Positions 43,497 through 53,279 are shown, counted from the stretch's first letter. The stretch is 64,000 bases of DNA from M2408 sp040386975 (GCA_040386975.1 JAZKEO010000006.1:186001-250000); one strand, 5' to 3'. A program made the numbers and translations. Notes: a model not told the origin generated them from the sequence alone.

Positions 43497-44240
43497 ATGA
43501 CACAAAAAAAAACTGAAAATTGGTTTGAAACTTGGTTTGATTCACCATTTTATCACAAATTATATCAAAATAGAGATTTTTCGGAAGCGGAGTTTTTTAT
43601 TAAAAATTTAGTGGACTTTTTACAGCTTCAAAAAAATCAAAAAGTTTTAGATTTAGCTTGTGGAAAAGGACGACACGCTTTTTATTTGAGTCAATTTGGT
43701 CTAGAGGTTTTAGGCTTAGATTTGGCTGAAAACAGTATTTTGGAAGCACAAAAATTAACGACAGAAAATTTAAGTTTTGATGTTCACGACATGCGTGAGA
43801 TTTATCCAAATACAAAATTCGATGTGGTTTTTAATCTTTTTACAAGTTTTGGTTACTTCGACGATGAGACAGACAATTTAAAGGTTTTGTCGTCCATTAA
43901 TTCTATGTTAAATGAAGATGGAAAGTTGGTGATTGACTTCATGAATGCGACCAAAATAATTACTAATTTAGTCGCAAAAGAAGAAAAAAGTTGCGAAAAA
44001 ACGACTTTTCATATTGAGAGAAATTACGACGGCAAACATATTTTTAAAAATATTTCTTTCAAAGACGAAAACCAAGAATACAATTTCACTGAGCGCGTTC
44101 AAGCCTTAAAATTAGCAGATTTTAAAATGCTTTTGGAGAAATCAGGATTTGAACTGTTACATACTTTTGGAGATTTTTCTTTAGCTAGTTTTGATGAAAC
44201 AAATTCACCTCGTTTAATTTTAATCGCTAGAAAAAAATGA
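43497..44240 (+). CDS. class I SAM-dependent methyltransferase
   Basis: 247 residues. Motif I VLDLACGKGRHAFYLSQFG, acidic loop LGLDLAENSILEAQK and motif IV FDVVFNLFTSFGYFDD are clear; the start ENWFETWFDSPFYHKLYQNRD is typical of a Bacteroidota methyltransferase group of unknown substrate. ATG 43497 (MTQKKTENWF) was chosen over 43485 because the -7 box overlaps the upstream candidate. Its stop overlaps the start of the ZIP transporter gene (ATGA), so the two are translationally coupled. Confidence 0.86.
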   Translation: MTQKKTENWFETWFDSPFYHKLYQNRDFSEAEFFIKNLVDFLQLQKNQKVLDLACGKGRHAFYLSQFGLEVLGLDLAENSILEAQKLTTENLSFDVHDMREIYPNTKFDVVFNLFTSFGYFDDETDNLKVLSSINSMLNEDGKLVIDFMNATKIITNLVAKEEKSCEKTTFHIERNYDGKHIFKNISFKDENQEYNFTERVQALKLADFKMLLEKSGFELLHTFGDFSLASFDETNSPRLILIARKK

Positions 44241-44965
44241 GTATTCTTTTACAAATAGCTTTATTGATTTCTGCTGTAGTTGTGGGAGGAATAATCGTTG
44301 ATTTACTGAGTTCGTTTAACCAGAAAAAAATCATTAAAATTCTTTTGGCTTTTAGTGGTGGGTTTTTATTAGCAATTGCTTTTGTGCATTTTTTACCTGA
44401 ATTGTATCACGATTATTCAGAAAAAATTGGAATTTACGTTTTACTTGGCTTTTTAATCCAGCTTTTTTTAGAATACTTTTCTGGCGGAATTGAACACGGA
44501 CACGTTCACCATCACAGCAAACATAAATTTCCCTGGGTTTTGTTTATTTCACTGTCAATACACTCTTTGATTGAAGGAATTCCTTTGAGTTCACCAAGTG
44601 AAATGCAACATGTTGGACACGACCATGGCTCAGGTTTGTCTTTGCTGATGGGGATTTTATTCCACCAAGTACCAGTTGCCATTGCTTTGATGACACTTTT
44701 GAAGCAAACTGAATACACAAAAATGAAAGCTTGGTTAATTCTACTTGCGTTCGGAATTATGACGCCAATGGGCTTGATTTTAGGTTATTTCACACAAGGA
44801 AACATCGATTTCATAAACATGAATTATTTGCTTGCCATTGTGATGGGAATGTTTTTACACATTTCGACAACCATTATTTTTGAAACAAGTGAAAATCACA
44901 AATTCAACTTGATGAAATTGACAAGTATTTTGTTTGGGGTAGTTTTGGCTTTGTTTTTGAATTAA
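44237..44965 (+). CDS. ZIP-family metal transporter
   Basis: Probable importer of zinc or another divalent cation. 242 residues with about eight helices: VHFLPELYHDY, a His-rich loop GGIEHGHVHHHSKHKF after helix 3, the conserved SLSIHSLIEGIPL in helix 4 and LLMGILFHQVPVAIAL in helix 5. ATGA overlap with the methyltransferase gene indicates co-expression. Metal specificity cannot be told from sequence. Confidence 0.9.
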   Translation: MSILLQIALLISAVVVGGIIVDLLSSFNQKKIIKILLAFSGGFLLAIAFVHFLPELYHDYSEKIGIYVLLGFLIQLFLEYFSGGIEHGHVHHHSKHKFPWVLFISLSIHSLIEGIPLSSPSEMQHVGHDHGSGLSLLMGILFHQVPVAIALMTLLKQTEYTKMKAWLILLAFGIMTPMGLILGYFTQGNIDFINMNYLLAIVMGMFLHISTTIIFETSENHKFNLMKLTSILFGVVLALFLN

Positions 44966-44974
44966 AAATAGCTT

Positions 44975-45020
44975 TTTCCCGCTGATTTTCGCAAATTGAT
45001 TCGCAGATATTAAGAAGAGA
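44975..45020. repeat. CGCAAATTGATTCGCAGAT-type intergenic phrase
   Basis: CCCGCTGATTTTCGCAAATT and GATTCGCAGATATTAAG lie after the ZIP gene. They resemble degenerate CGCAGA-type phrases that I know from intergenic DNA of related bacteria. Confidence 0.4.
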
Positions 45021-45046
45021 AAAATTCGATATAAAACAAATTTTTC

Positions 45047-48000
45047 TCAAAACAAGCCACTAATGCTCAAAGGTTTGTTTACAATGTTCAGTTTCAAAGT
45101 CAAACGAATTTTTGAAAGATAATCTTCATTGTTATACGAATCATTCAAGTTTTTACTCATCAAAATCGGGAAATATACTCCAAATACTTTTCCTAAGCGA
45201 ATTGCTGCACCTACATTATAAACAAAGGTATTTTCATTGTTTGAATTAAAGGTACCAAAATCAGCAAAAATTCCAAACGGTTTGATTGGTAAATCCATAT
45301 ACAGATTTGCAGAAGCCAACCACGTATTTGTTGTGCCAAAAGAAGAAGTGCTTTTAAATCCACCCACATTTTCTGCACGTTGCATGTTATTGAAACTGTA
45401 AGCTCTTTCAAAATAATAATCTTCTAAAAATAAATCTTGATTTCCAGCATTTCCACTTAGAGAATAAGTGAAATTATTTGCTCCAGACGCGTAATTTGTT
45501 GGGAAATTAGTAAAATCCCAATATTTTCCAAAAAATGTACGCAATTCGATCCAAGATTGTTTCTTGTTTTTCAAATATTTATACCTGAAAGTTGATTCAT
45601 AAGAGGAACGTAAAAAACTAGCATCAGAATTCAAATTATCATAATAATCTGTTCTTAAAGTTGCATCAATTTGAAAATCAGGCTTTTTGAACATGAAATT
45701 ATATCTGAAAAATATTCCCGCAAAATCAGAGTACGTGGTACGCTTAATTCCTGGTAAAACTAAAAGTTCAGGTCCATTGAAATAATTTTCATCGTATTTA
45801 TAAATTCCTTGAAGTAAAATACTTTCACTAATTGGACTCGCTTTTCCTCTATTTCCAATTTTAAAGTAAACATAAGGAGAGATTCCAACATAATACGATT
45901 TATTATTCTCGTAAGAAAATGATTTTACAGAAGCACCAATTCGCGTTAATTTAATTCCACTTTTTGGTAAAAAAGTATAAGAAAATTCGCCAATTCCAGC
46001 TACATTATTTCTGCCGAAAGAATACATCGGAGCAATCAAATATTGAAAACGTTTGAAAGGAATTCCCATGTTGTGAAGTCCTAAACCAAGCATGAATTTG
46101 TCGGTTTGATTTCCAGCAACAAGCGGCAACCAGAAATTATTGGATTTATTTCGTTCGTTGTCACCCAAGAAAAATTCGTATTTCAAAGGTTCTTTTTTGT
46201 TAAACAACCATGATTTATTCCAGGAGTTATTTGTTCTAAAAAGTTCTGGAATTTGCTTATTCAAATCTATTACTGCACTATCAGGTTTTTGCGTTTCAAA
46301 AACTAATACACTTGATTTTTTGTAAAACTCGGAAGAAGTCCATTTTGTTTCCATTTTATTTTCAAAACTCAAAGTAACAGGAATTGGACCATTTACATGT
46401 CCTTTATTTTTTACTTTAACTGTCGTTTTACCATCTTTTACTTTTACATTTTTGATTTTATAATCAATGTAATTCGTTGTTTGAATTAAATCTTCAAAAA
46501 GCCAATTTAGTCTTTTTGAAGTTCTTCCTTCAAAAACCGAACGGAGATCTTCTGGTTGCGGATGTTTAAATTTCCATGTCTCAAAATACGATTGCATCGC
46601 TGTGTCAAAAACTTTTTCACCCAAATATTCTTTCAAATAATGGAAAACTAAACCTGTTTTTTGGTACATAATAAAACCATAATTTCCTGACGTAAAATCA
46701 ACTGAAGCAGTTTCAATGGGTTGATCTTCACCCAAAATCGCCATCATTCTGTAAGAAATATCTCCCATGTCTTGGTGGTCCAAATCATTCAAATGGAAAC
46801 GACCATTCAAAACCATGTTTGACATTTCTGTATTATTTGGATATTTTGTTTGCACATATCGCACTTCATTCAATGTATTCAAACCTTCGTCCATCCAGCC
46901 GTGAATACGCTCGTTTGAACCCAAAATTCCGTAAAACCAATTGTGACCAACTTCATGTACAATAACAACTTCCAAGCCCATTGCTGAATCTGTATTCCCA
47001 ATTACGGTTACGTTCGGATATTCCATTCCACCGCCCGCACTGATTGTTCCATCAACCGCAGTAACTTGATTGTAAGGATAATCGCCATTCCATTTCGAAT
47101 AATACGAAACGGCATCGTTGATGTATTCAATAGAATTTGCCCAAACTTTGTGATTTGCAGCTGTGAACATCGACCAAGATGTAACTTTTCGTTTAGAATG
47201 AGGTAAAGTAACTTCTCCTTTCAAAACATGATAACGTTTATCGGCAAACCAAGCAAAATCATGCACTTTTGATTGCGTATAACGAATTGTTTTCCAATCT
47301 GTTGAAGAAGCAGGAAATGAAGGTTTGTACCCTGGATTTTTTTTACTGTTTTTAATTGTATCTTCTGTTGTTAACATAAAATCACTAGGAAGAGAATTTG
47401 TTTTTAAATAATTTTCTGTCGTTTTAACCTTTTCATTTAAAAAATCAATCTCACTTTCTGTTTGTAAATCTCCTGTTGCACCAACAACATAATTTTTCGG
47501 AAGCGTGATTGAAACATCATAGGAACCATATTCTGAATAAAATTCTCCTTGATTCAAATAAGGCATTTGATTCCAGCCATTTTTATCGTAAACTGCTGGT
47601 TTTGGGTACCACTGTGTGATTTGATAGGATTGTCCGATATGCCCCAAACGTGAAATTTTTCCACTTGGAAGTTTCACTTTAAATGGTGTCGAAACAGTCA
47701 TTCTTTCTCCCGATTGTAAAGCTTTATTCAAATAAATTTTACAAATATCGATGTGTTTTGGGTCGTATTCCCACTTTACTTTTTCACCATTTACCTTAAA
47801 ATCAAGAGAATCAATTCCTCCTTTGTCTTTTTCTTCACCAAAACGAAGCATGGTTTCTTTTCCTGCGTAAAGTTGTTTCCCCAAAGCAGTTTCACCATTT
47901 CTATAAGCATTTGCCCACAAATGAACATAAATAAAATCCAAGGAATTTGGCGAATGATTGATGTATTCAAATGTTTCAAAAGCAGAAATGGTATGCTCAA

Positions 48001-48109
48001 CATCGTTTAATTTAACATCAATTTTATAATTCACTTCTTGTTGCCAATAAGTTTGTGAATAAGAAAAATTAAGAAAAATGAATGTTGAAAGGAAAAATAA
48101 ATGTTTCAT
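45047..48109 (-). CDS. M1-family zinc metallopeptidase, large Bacteroidota type
   Basis: 1020 residues with signal peptide MKHLFFLSTFIFLNFSYSQ. The exopeptidase motif AGGGMEYPN (GAMEN equivalent) and zinc site HEVGHNWFYGILGSNERIHG with WMDEGLN (His385, His389, downstream Glu) are intact, so it should be catalytically active at the envelope or outside. After about residue 600 a C-terminal extension rich in aromatic-alternating strands (FRYNFMFKKPDFQIDATLR, YYVGISPYVYFKIGN, ending VNKPLSISGLF) looks like an outer-membrane beta-barrel, and would tether the peptidase to the outer membrane. It ends without a T9SS domain. Confidence 0.88.
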   Translation of the reverse strand: MKHLFFLSTFIFLNFSYSQTYWQQEVNYKIDVKLNDVEHTISAFETFEYINHSPNSLDFIYVHLWANAYRNGETALGKQLYAGKETMLRFGEEKDKGGIDSLDFKVNGEKVKWEYDPKHIDICKIYLNKALQSGERMTVSTPFKVKLPSGKISRLGHIGQSYQITQWYPKPAVYDKNGWNQMPYLNQGEFYSEYGSYDVSITLPKNYVVGATGDLQTESEIDFLNEKVKTTENYLKTNSLPSDFMLTTEDTIKNSKKNPGYKPSFPASSTDWKTIRYTQSKVHDFAWFADKRYHVLKGEVTLPHSKRKVTSWSMFTAANHKVWANSIEYINDAVSYYSKWNGDYPYNQVTAVDGTISAGGGMEYPNVTVIGNTDSAMGLEVVIVHEVGHNWFYGILGSNERIHGWMDEGLNTLNEVRYVQTKYPNNTEMSNMVLNGRFHLNDLDHQDMGDISYRMMAILGEDQPIETASVDFTSGNYGFIMYQKTGLVFHYLKEYLGEKVFDTAMQSYFETWKFKHPQPEDLRSVFEGRTSKRLNWLFEDLIQTTNYIDYKIKNVKVKDGKTTVKVKNKGHVNGPIPVTLSFENKMETKWTSSEFYKKSSVLVFETQKPDSAVIDLNKQIPELFRTNNSWNKSWLFNKKEPLKYEFFLGDNERNKSNNFWLPLVAGNQTDKFMLGLGLHNMGIPFKRFQYLIAPMYSFGRNNVAGIGEFSYTFLPKSGIKLTRIGASVKSFSYENNKSYYVGISPYVYFKIGNRGKASPISESILLQGIYKYDENYFNGPELLVLPGIKRTTYSDFAGIFFRYNFMFKKPDFQIDATLRTDYYDNLNSDASFLRSSYESTFRYKYLKNKKQSWIELRTFFGKYWDFTNFPTNYASGANNFTYSLSGNAGNQDLFLEDYYFERAYSFNNMQRAENVGGFKSTSSFGTTNTWLASANLYMDLPIKPFGIFADFGTFNSNNENTFVYNVGAAIRLGKVFGVYFPILMSKNLNDSYNNEDYLSKIRLTLKLNIVNKPLSISGLF

Positions 48110-48359
48110 AAATATTTGGTGTAATGTTAACTAACTGTCTTGCAAAGAAAAACAAAAGTTCAAAAATAACACGATTTATTTATATGAGTGGTTTTAAAAT
48201 TGGATTGATGTTGTTATTTTTCCTCGTAGAATCATTTTTATTGAAAAATAGTTTAGATTTGTAGGTAATGATTGAGATTTATGTGAGCATGAGTAGATTA
48301 ATTAAACGCAGCAGTAGGAACTAGAGTATCACAGGAAGAAGTACGAAAAAAATAAATCT

Positions 48360-48800
48360 ATGAAAGAAGTTGTCTTTGTGTTTAAAGGAGAAAGTCTCTA
48401 TAGTCAATCTTTAGCCTTAAGTAGTATTGCTTTATTTTTGACTTATGGTATTTCGTTAACTCTTAAGCTAAATCCGCTAGGTATTGGTATAGCTTTAGTA
48501 ATATTCATTTTAACATATTTTATTATTAAACTAAAGTTCATAAAGAAAACAACCTTTTACAAAAACGAAATTGTGTCAAGTTACTTTTTAGGTAATGAAG
48601 TTGTTATTCAGTATAATGAAATTAGTCGAATCTATAAAAATCAAGAAGGATTTTTACCTACTCATGTGAATGTCATTCGTTATGTAAGAAATGGAAAGGA
48701 GAAAAAGGTGACATTTTATTGTTCAGATATTGAATTTGCAAATGTGTTATCATTTTTGAAAACAAAAGAATTAAAAATCAAAACATCCCGGGAGTGGTAA
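48360..48800 (+). CDS. small membrane protein with PH-like C-terminal half, unknown
   Basis: 146 residues. Two hydrophobic helices (residues 18-38 and 41-58) then a soluble beta-rich segment YKNEIVSSYFLGNEVVIQYN, IRYVRNGKEKKVTFYCSD. This matches the general plan of bacterial PH/YcxB-like membrane proteins, but I do not recognise the family with certainty. It lies 53 bases before another small hypothetical gene. Confidence 0.6.
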   Translation: MKEVVFVFKGESLYSQSLALSSIALFLTYGISLTLKLNPLGIGIALVIFILTYFIIKLKFIKKTTFYKNEIVSSYFLGNEVVIQYNEISRIYKNQEGFLPTHVNVIRYVRNGKEKKVTFYCSDIEFANVLSFLKTKELKIKTSREW

Positions 48801-48853
48801 AAGATGAATTTCGCTCCAAGTTCTGATTCTCCAAATTATTAAATGATAAATTT

Positions 48854-49252
48854 ATGGAACTAGATAAAAAAAATAAAATTGAAAAATATCATTTTGAAGA
48901 GATAGTCTACATTCTTTTTATTTTATCAAGCGATTTATCAATGTATGAGGAAGATGATTTATTGAATTTTGCAGAAGACATTGAAGGTACAATTGAAGTA
49001 TTGTTTAAAAAAGACTATCTAATTACTTTAAACAAAAAATTTGGTTTTAGTCCTGAGATGATGTCTGAATTGGAAGATTTAAAATTCGATGTGATAAATC
49101 TTTATGAATCACAATGGTTTATTAAGCTTAAGGAGAAAACACCCCAAATAGAAGAAATTAGATTTAAAGCATTACAAATTTTAAAAAAAATGAAAATTAA
49201 AAGTGATGATCCTTTGAAATTTTCTGATGGGCATTTAAATATAGATTGGTAA
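48854..49252 (+). CDS. hypothetical protein
   Basis: 132 residues, helical and rich in Lys, Glu and Asp (MELDKKNKIEKYHFEEIVYI, PEMMSELEDLKFDVINLYES). No recognised domain. It directly follows the PH-like membrane protein gene on the same strand and may be its partner. The GC and codon use match the surroundings. Confidence 0.5.
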   Translation: MELDKKNKIEKYHFEEIVYILFILSSDLSMYEEDDLLNFAEDIEGTIEVLFKKDYLITLNKKFGFSPEMMSELEDLKFDVINLYESQWFIKLKEKTPQIEEIRFKALQILKKMKIKSDDPLKFSDGHLNIDW

Positions 49253-49442
49253 TAACAAATCATAACTCAGCTACGCTGAAGTTCTTAGTTGCTGTAATAA
49301 ATCCAGACAATTATTTTTTGATTCATTAGTCTAACTATTTTAAAATTAATTTTTAATTTGAACTTTTTTTCTTAAAAAATGTACATCTAAAAACTTAATT
49401 TTTATCTTTAGGCTTTGTCTTTTGATAAACAAATCAAAAAAT

Positions 49443-51170
49443 ATGATTCATTCGATTAATACCATTAATGATTTGATTTTATTGTCAACAATAATCTGTA
49501 TAATACTCGTCGTAGTTTTGTTTATTGGAATTTTTATTCCAGTAATTACAAAACAAAAACGGTATAAAATTTTCACTTTTTGGGTTTTTTGTAGCTTTTG
49601 CTCTTATTCAACGGCACAAATTTGTGATGACTTTTTTTTACCGCCGACAAATATCAATGGTGTAGCAATTCGTTCAAGTTCGACTGGAAGTGTGAGTGCT
49701 TATACCAGTTCATTCACTTCTTGTAGAAATATTACGACACCCACAAATGCTATTTGGCTTGGCTCAACTGGAGCTTTCACTTACACGATAGATTTCAGTT
49801 CACCAATTAATCAATTGACCGTGATGATGTCTGCAACTGGTGGTCCAACAGACGAAAATTTTATTTTCACAACAAACGCTGGAACTCCAACAATTTCAAC
49901 AAGCAATTCCTGCTTTTCAAGAATAGAAGGAAATCAAGTTTTTAGTGGTTTAGGTTCTCCATCAGAAGGTGGTGGTGGGGTTTTTTTGGTAAAAAGTGAT
50001 AAAAATTTCACTTCAATTACGATTTCAGGAAGTGGAGGAGCAAATGGAACACTTTTTGCCTTTTGCTCTAATTTTAAGAAAAATGCGTGTTGTGTAGCTG
50101 ATATTTCACCTACTTTTTCATCAACAAAAATGAAAGGAAAATGTGGCGATTTAAGTTTTGATTTGACGTCCACAAAAGCTTTAAATCAGCCAAGTAATGC
50201 AATTTTAACGTGGCATTCGAGTTCAAATGCGTCGAATTCAAATCGCATCGATGTGAGTAATGTCAAAACAGGAAATTATTTTGCCGCATTTTACGATCAA
50301 GAGCACAGTTGTTACAGTACAAAAAGCACACGAGTTGATGTTACTTTAATTTCAAATCCTCTTGTTGACGCAGGAAATGACATTTCAGTGACAAAAGGAG
50401 AACAAATCATTTTGGTCGGAACTGGAGCAAGAACCTATATCTGGAACAAAAATGTAAAACAGGGAATTCCGTTTATTGCCGATTCGAGTCAAACTTATAC
50501 TGTAGTTGGAACGGATGAAAATGGTTGTAGTGCAAGTGATGAAGTTTTTGTTAGCGTTGAGAAATTAGACCGGAAAACTTTTGATGAAATAGCAGTTGAT
50601 GATTTTGATGAAAAATATTTCAAGCCGGTAAACCTCGTTTTTGTCTTGGATATTTCCAATTCGATGAACTCGTATAACAAGCTTAGTTTGATGAAAAATA
50701 GTGTTGCCAATTTGGTCGATTTACTTCGTCCTCAGGATAAAATTACACTTGTAACCTATGCTTCAGAATCAATGGTTATTCTGGAAACCATGTCGGGAAG
50801 TGACAAAGAATCGATAAAAGAAAAAGTCTTGGAATTACAAGCTTTGGGAAGTACCGCTGGAACCGCAGGAATAAAATTGGGCTTCAAAGAAGCTAAAAAA
50901 TCATTTATTGAAGATGGTACAAATTTACTTGTCGTAATTACAGATGGTGCAATAAGCGATAAATCAAATTCGTATTTAAATGTCATCGAAAAATACCAGA
51001 AAAGTTTTATCAATCTTTCAGTTGTTGGAGTTAAAAACGCAACAAAAGATGAACAAAATATGCGTGAAGCTGCAAAAAAAGGAAATGGTAGATATGTTCC
51101 AATTTTCACGAAAGAAGACACGAAACATAATTTGATTATGGAAATCAAAAAACATGCTTTTAAGTTTTAG
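49443..51170 (+). CDS. von Willebrand factor A domain protein
   Basis: About 575 residues. A transmembrane helix near the N-terminus (LILLSTIICIILVVVLFIGI) is followed at once by a second signal-like segment KRYKIFTFWVFCSFCSYSTAQ, so the mature chain may begin at ICDDFF. A beta-rich region with paired Cys and a PKD/Ig-like module (VDAGNDISVTKGEQIILVGT) precedes a VWA domain with an intact MIDAS motif NLVFVLDISNSMNSYNKL and IVITDGAISDKS-like VVITDGAISDKS. I chose ATG 49443 over the upstream TTG 49422. Metal-dependent adhesion at the envelope is likely by family. No T9SS domain is present. Confidence 0.8.
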   Translation: MIHSINTINDLILLSTIICIILVVVLFIGIFIPVITKQKRYKIFTFWVFCSFCSYSTAQICDDFFLPPTNINGVAIRSSSTGSVSAYTSSFTSCRNITTPTNAIWLGSTGAFTYTIDFSSPINQLTVMMSATGGPTDENFIFTTNAGTPTISTSNSCFSRIEGNQVFSGLGSPSEGGGGVFLVKSDKNFTSITISGSGGANGTLFAFCSNFKKNACCVADISPTFSSTKMKGKCGDLSFDLTSTKALNQPSNAILTWHSSSNASNSNRIDVSNVKTGNYFAAFYDQEHSCYSTKSTRVDVTLISNPLVDAGNDISVTKGEQIILVGTGARTYIWNKNVKQGIPFIADSSQTYTVVGTDENGCSASDEVFVSVEKLDRKTFDEIAVDDFDEKYFKPVNLVFVLDISNSMNSYNKLSLMKNSVANLVDLLRPQDKITLVTYASESMVILETMSGSDKESIKEKVLELQALGSTAGTAGIKLGFKEAKKSFIEDGTNLLVVITDGAISDKSNSYLNVIEKYQKSFINLSVVGVKNATKDEQNMREAAKKGNGRYVPIFTKEDTKHNLIMEIKKHAFKF

Positions 51171-51345
51171 TTTTAACGCAAAGTGAGTATAAGAATACGC
51201 AAAGTTCGCAGAGTTATAATTTATATGTAAAAACCTTTGCGTTTTTTGCGACCGCGAAGCAGCAACGAAGTTAAAAACTTAGCTGTTCTTTGCGATTAAA
51301 AAATAGACTTCTGTATTCAAATAGTTATTTTAAAAGGATTTTTCC
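51171..51345. repeat. CGCAAAG/CTTTGCG intergenic phrases and a dispersed 24-bp repeat
   Basis: ACGCAAAGTGAG (51177), ACGCAAAGTTCGCAGAG (51197), CCTTTGCGTTTTTTGCG (51233) and CTTTGCGATT (51289) form mixed-direction repeats. Bases 51251-51274 (ACCGCGAAGC then AGCAACGAAGTTAA) recur exactly, inverted, at 63065-63088. No gene is visible. Confidence 0.65.
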
Positions 51346-51353
51346 TACATTTG
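51346..51353 (+). promoter_or_regulatory. -7 box of cystathionine gamma-synthase-like gene
   Basis: TACATTTG, exact TAnnTTTG match, 19 bases before the ATG at 51373. Confidence 0.5.
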
Positions 51354-51372
51354 TATTTCTAAATAAAATACA

Positions 51373-52512
51373 ATGAAATTCGGTACAAAAGCAATTCACG
51401 CAGGAGTTCACCCTGACCCAACAACAGGAGCAATTATGACTCCCATATTTCAAACTTCAACTTACGTTCAAGAAGCTCCAGGAGTAAACAAAGGGTTTGG
51501 TTACGCTCGTGGGAAAAACCCAACAAGAGAAGCTCTTCAAAATAATATTGCGGCTTTAGAAAACGGAAAACACTGTGTTTGTTTTAGTAGTGGAATGGGG
51601 GCAACGGATGCCGTTATCAGAATGTTAAAACCAGGCGACGAAGTTATCACAGGAGACGATTTGTACGGTGGTTCGTATCGTATTTTTACTAAAATTTATG
51701 AAAGTTACGGAATTAAATTTCATTTCATCGATTTGACTGATGCCGATAATATCAAAAAATACATCAATTCAAATACAAAACTAATTTGGGCTGAAACTCC
51801 AACAAATCCTACGATGCAAATCATTGATATTGTTGCTTGTGCGGAAATTTCAAAAGCAAATAACTTGACTTTAGTTGTTGATAATACGTTTGCGTCACCT
51901 TATTTACAAAATCCATTAGATTTAGGTGCCGATATCGTAATGCATTCCGTAACAAAATATTTAGGCGGACACAGTGATGTTGTCATGGGAGCTTTGATTA
52001 CAAACAGCGATGACTTACACGAAAAATTGTATTTCATTTTAAATAGCACAGGTGCAAATCCTGGTCCGATGGATAGTTTTTTAGTTATTCGTGGTATCAA
52101 AACTTTGCATTTGAGAATGGAAAGACATTGTTACAACGGAAGAAAAATTGCTGAATACTTGAAAAATCATCCAAAAATTGACAAAATTTATTGGCCAGGT
52201 TTTCCTGAACATAAAAATCACGATATTGCAAAAAAACAAATGCGCGATTTTGGTGGAATGATTTCTATTGTATTAAAAGATAAAACGATTGAAAACACAT
52301 TCCGCGTAGCTTCTTCTTTCAAAGTTTTTTCTTTAGCTGAATCTTTAGGAGGAGTTGAATCTTTGATTAATCACCCTGCAACAATGACGCATGGCGCAAT
52401 TCCAAAAGAAGAGCGTGAAAAAGTAGGTGTTGTTGATTCCTTACTTCGCTTGAGTGTTGGTGTTGAGGATGTTGAAGATTTGATTGCAGATTTAGAACAA
52501 GCTTTAGCTTAA
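51373..52512 (+). CDS. PLP-dependent trans-sulfuration enzyme (cystathionine gamma-synthase/lyase family)
   Basis: 379 residues. FGTKAIHAGVHPDPTTGAIM at the start, FSSGMGATDAVIRMLKPGD, DDLYGGSYRIF, AETPTNPTMQIIDI, VDNTFASPYLQNPLDLGADI and the PLP lysine motif MHSVTKYLGGHSDV (Lys195) are all conserved. The family makes or cleaves cystathionine in methionine/cysteine metabolism; motifs alone do not separate synthase from lyase. The SDR gene starts 5 bases after its stop. ahcY, 8 kb away, is the other methionine-cycle gene in the window. Confidence 0.9.
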   Translation: MKFGTKAIHAGVHPDPTTGAIMTPIFQTSTYVQEAPGVNKGFGYARGKNPTREALQNNIAALENGKHCVCFSSGMGATDAVIRMLKPGDEVITGDDLYGGSYRIFTKIYESYGIKFHFIDLTDADNIKKYINSNTKLIWAETPTNPTMQIIDIVACAEISKANNLTLVVDNTFASPYLQNPLDLGADIVMHSVTKYLGGHSDVVMGALITNSDDLHEKLYFILNSTGANPGPMDSFLVIRGIKTLHLRMERHCYNGRKIAEYLKNHPKIDKIYWPGFPEHKNHDIAKKQMRDFGGMISIVLKDKTIENTFRVASSFKVFSLAESLGGVESLINHPATMTHGAIPKEEREKVGVVDSLLRLSVGVEDVEDLIADLEQALA

Positions 52513-52517
52513 TAAAA

Positions 52518-53213
52518 TTGATTGTAGTAATTACTGGAGTTTCTAGAGGCTTAGGTTTTGCTTTGGCAAATGAATATTTAAACTCAGGCTTTTTAGTTTA
52601 CGGTATTGGGAGAAGTTCGAGTATAAAACACAAGAATTTCTCCTTTATAAAGTGTGATTTAAGTTCATGGGAAGAAGTTGAAAACCTTGAAATGAATTTT
52701 CCTTTATCAACAGAAGTGTTATTGATAAACAATGCTGGAATTATTGAACCTATCAAGCGGATTTCAGATCAAGATGTTGATTCCTCCAAAGAAATTTTTC
52801 AAATAAATACTATTGCCCCGATTCAATTGATTCGGAAATTTAGTCGTTTTTGTGAAAATAAAACTAAGTTAACAATTGTAAATATAAGTTCTGGTGCCGC
52901 AAGAAGGGCAATTCCTTCCTGGGCGAATTATTGTGCCTCAAAAGCAGCCTTAGATTTATTTTCAGAAACTTTTCAGTTGGAAGAAATCGAAAAAGGATAT
53001 AAAACAAAAATATTTTCTTTAGCTCCGGGAGTTATTGATACAGAAATGCAAAAAAATATTCGCAATACAAAACCAGCTGATTTTTCATCTTATGACAATT
53101 TTGTAAATCTAAAAAATGATGAAAAACTGCTTTCTTCAGAGTTTGTTGCTAGTAAAATCAAAGAAGCTTTAGAGAAAAATTTGTTCTCGGAAGTTTGTTG
53201 TCGTTTAGAATAA
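52518..53213 (+). CDS. short-chain dehydrogenase/reductase, sepiapterin-reductase-like
   Basis: 231 residues. NAD(P) fold GVSRGLGFALANEYL, INNAGIIEPIKRIS, catalytic ISSGAA and YCASKAALD. The start is a TTG at 52518, because VVITGVSRGLG must be near the N-terminus and no ATG is available. The pattern NNAGIIEPI with PSWANYCASKAALD resembles the sepiapterin/benzil reductase branch. A tetrahydrobiopterin-dependent hydroxylase and dehydratase are in the same window, so a pterin role is possible but unproved. It forms a two-gene unit with the trans-sulfuration enzyme. Confidence 0.85.
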   Translation: MIVVITGVSRGLGFALANEYLNSGFLVYGIGRSSSIKHKNFSFIKCDLSSWEEVENLEMNFPLSTEVLLINNAGIIEPIKRISDQDVDSSKEIFQINTIAPIQLIRKFSRFCENKTKLTIVNISSGAARRAIPSWANYCASKAALDLFSETFQLEEIEKGYKTKIFSLAPGVIDTEMQKNIRNTKPADFSSYDNFVNLKNDEKLLSSEFVASKIKEALEKNLFSEVCCRLE

Positions 53214-53279
53214 ATTTTCACTTAAATCAATAAAAATTACCGTTTAAACTATTTATTTCACATTTAGCCAACTTTTTTT

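Noticed and set aside
49934..50173. 79-codon minus-strand frame in the vWA gene
   Set aside because: Antisense shadow of a well-supported coding region.
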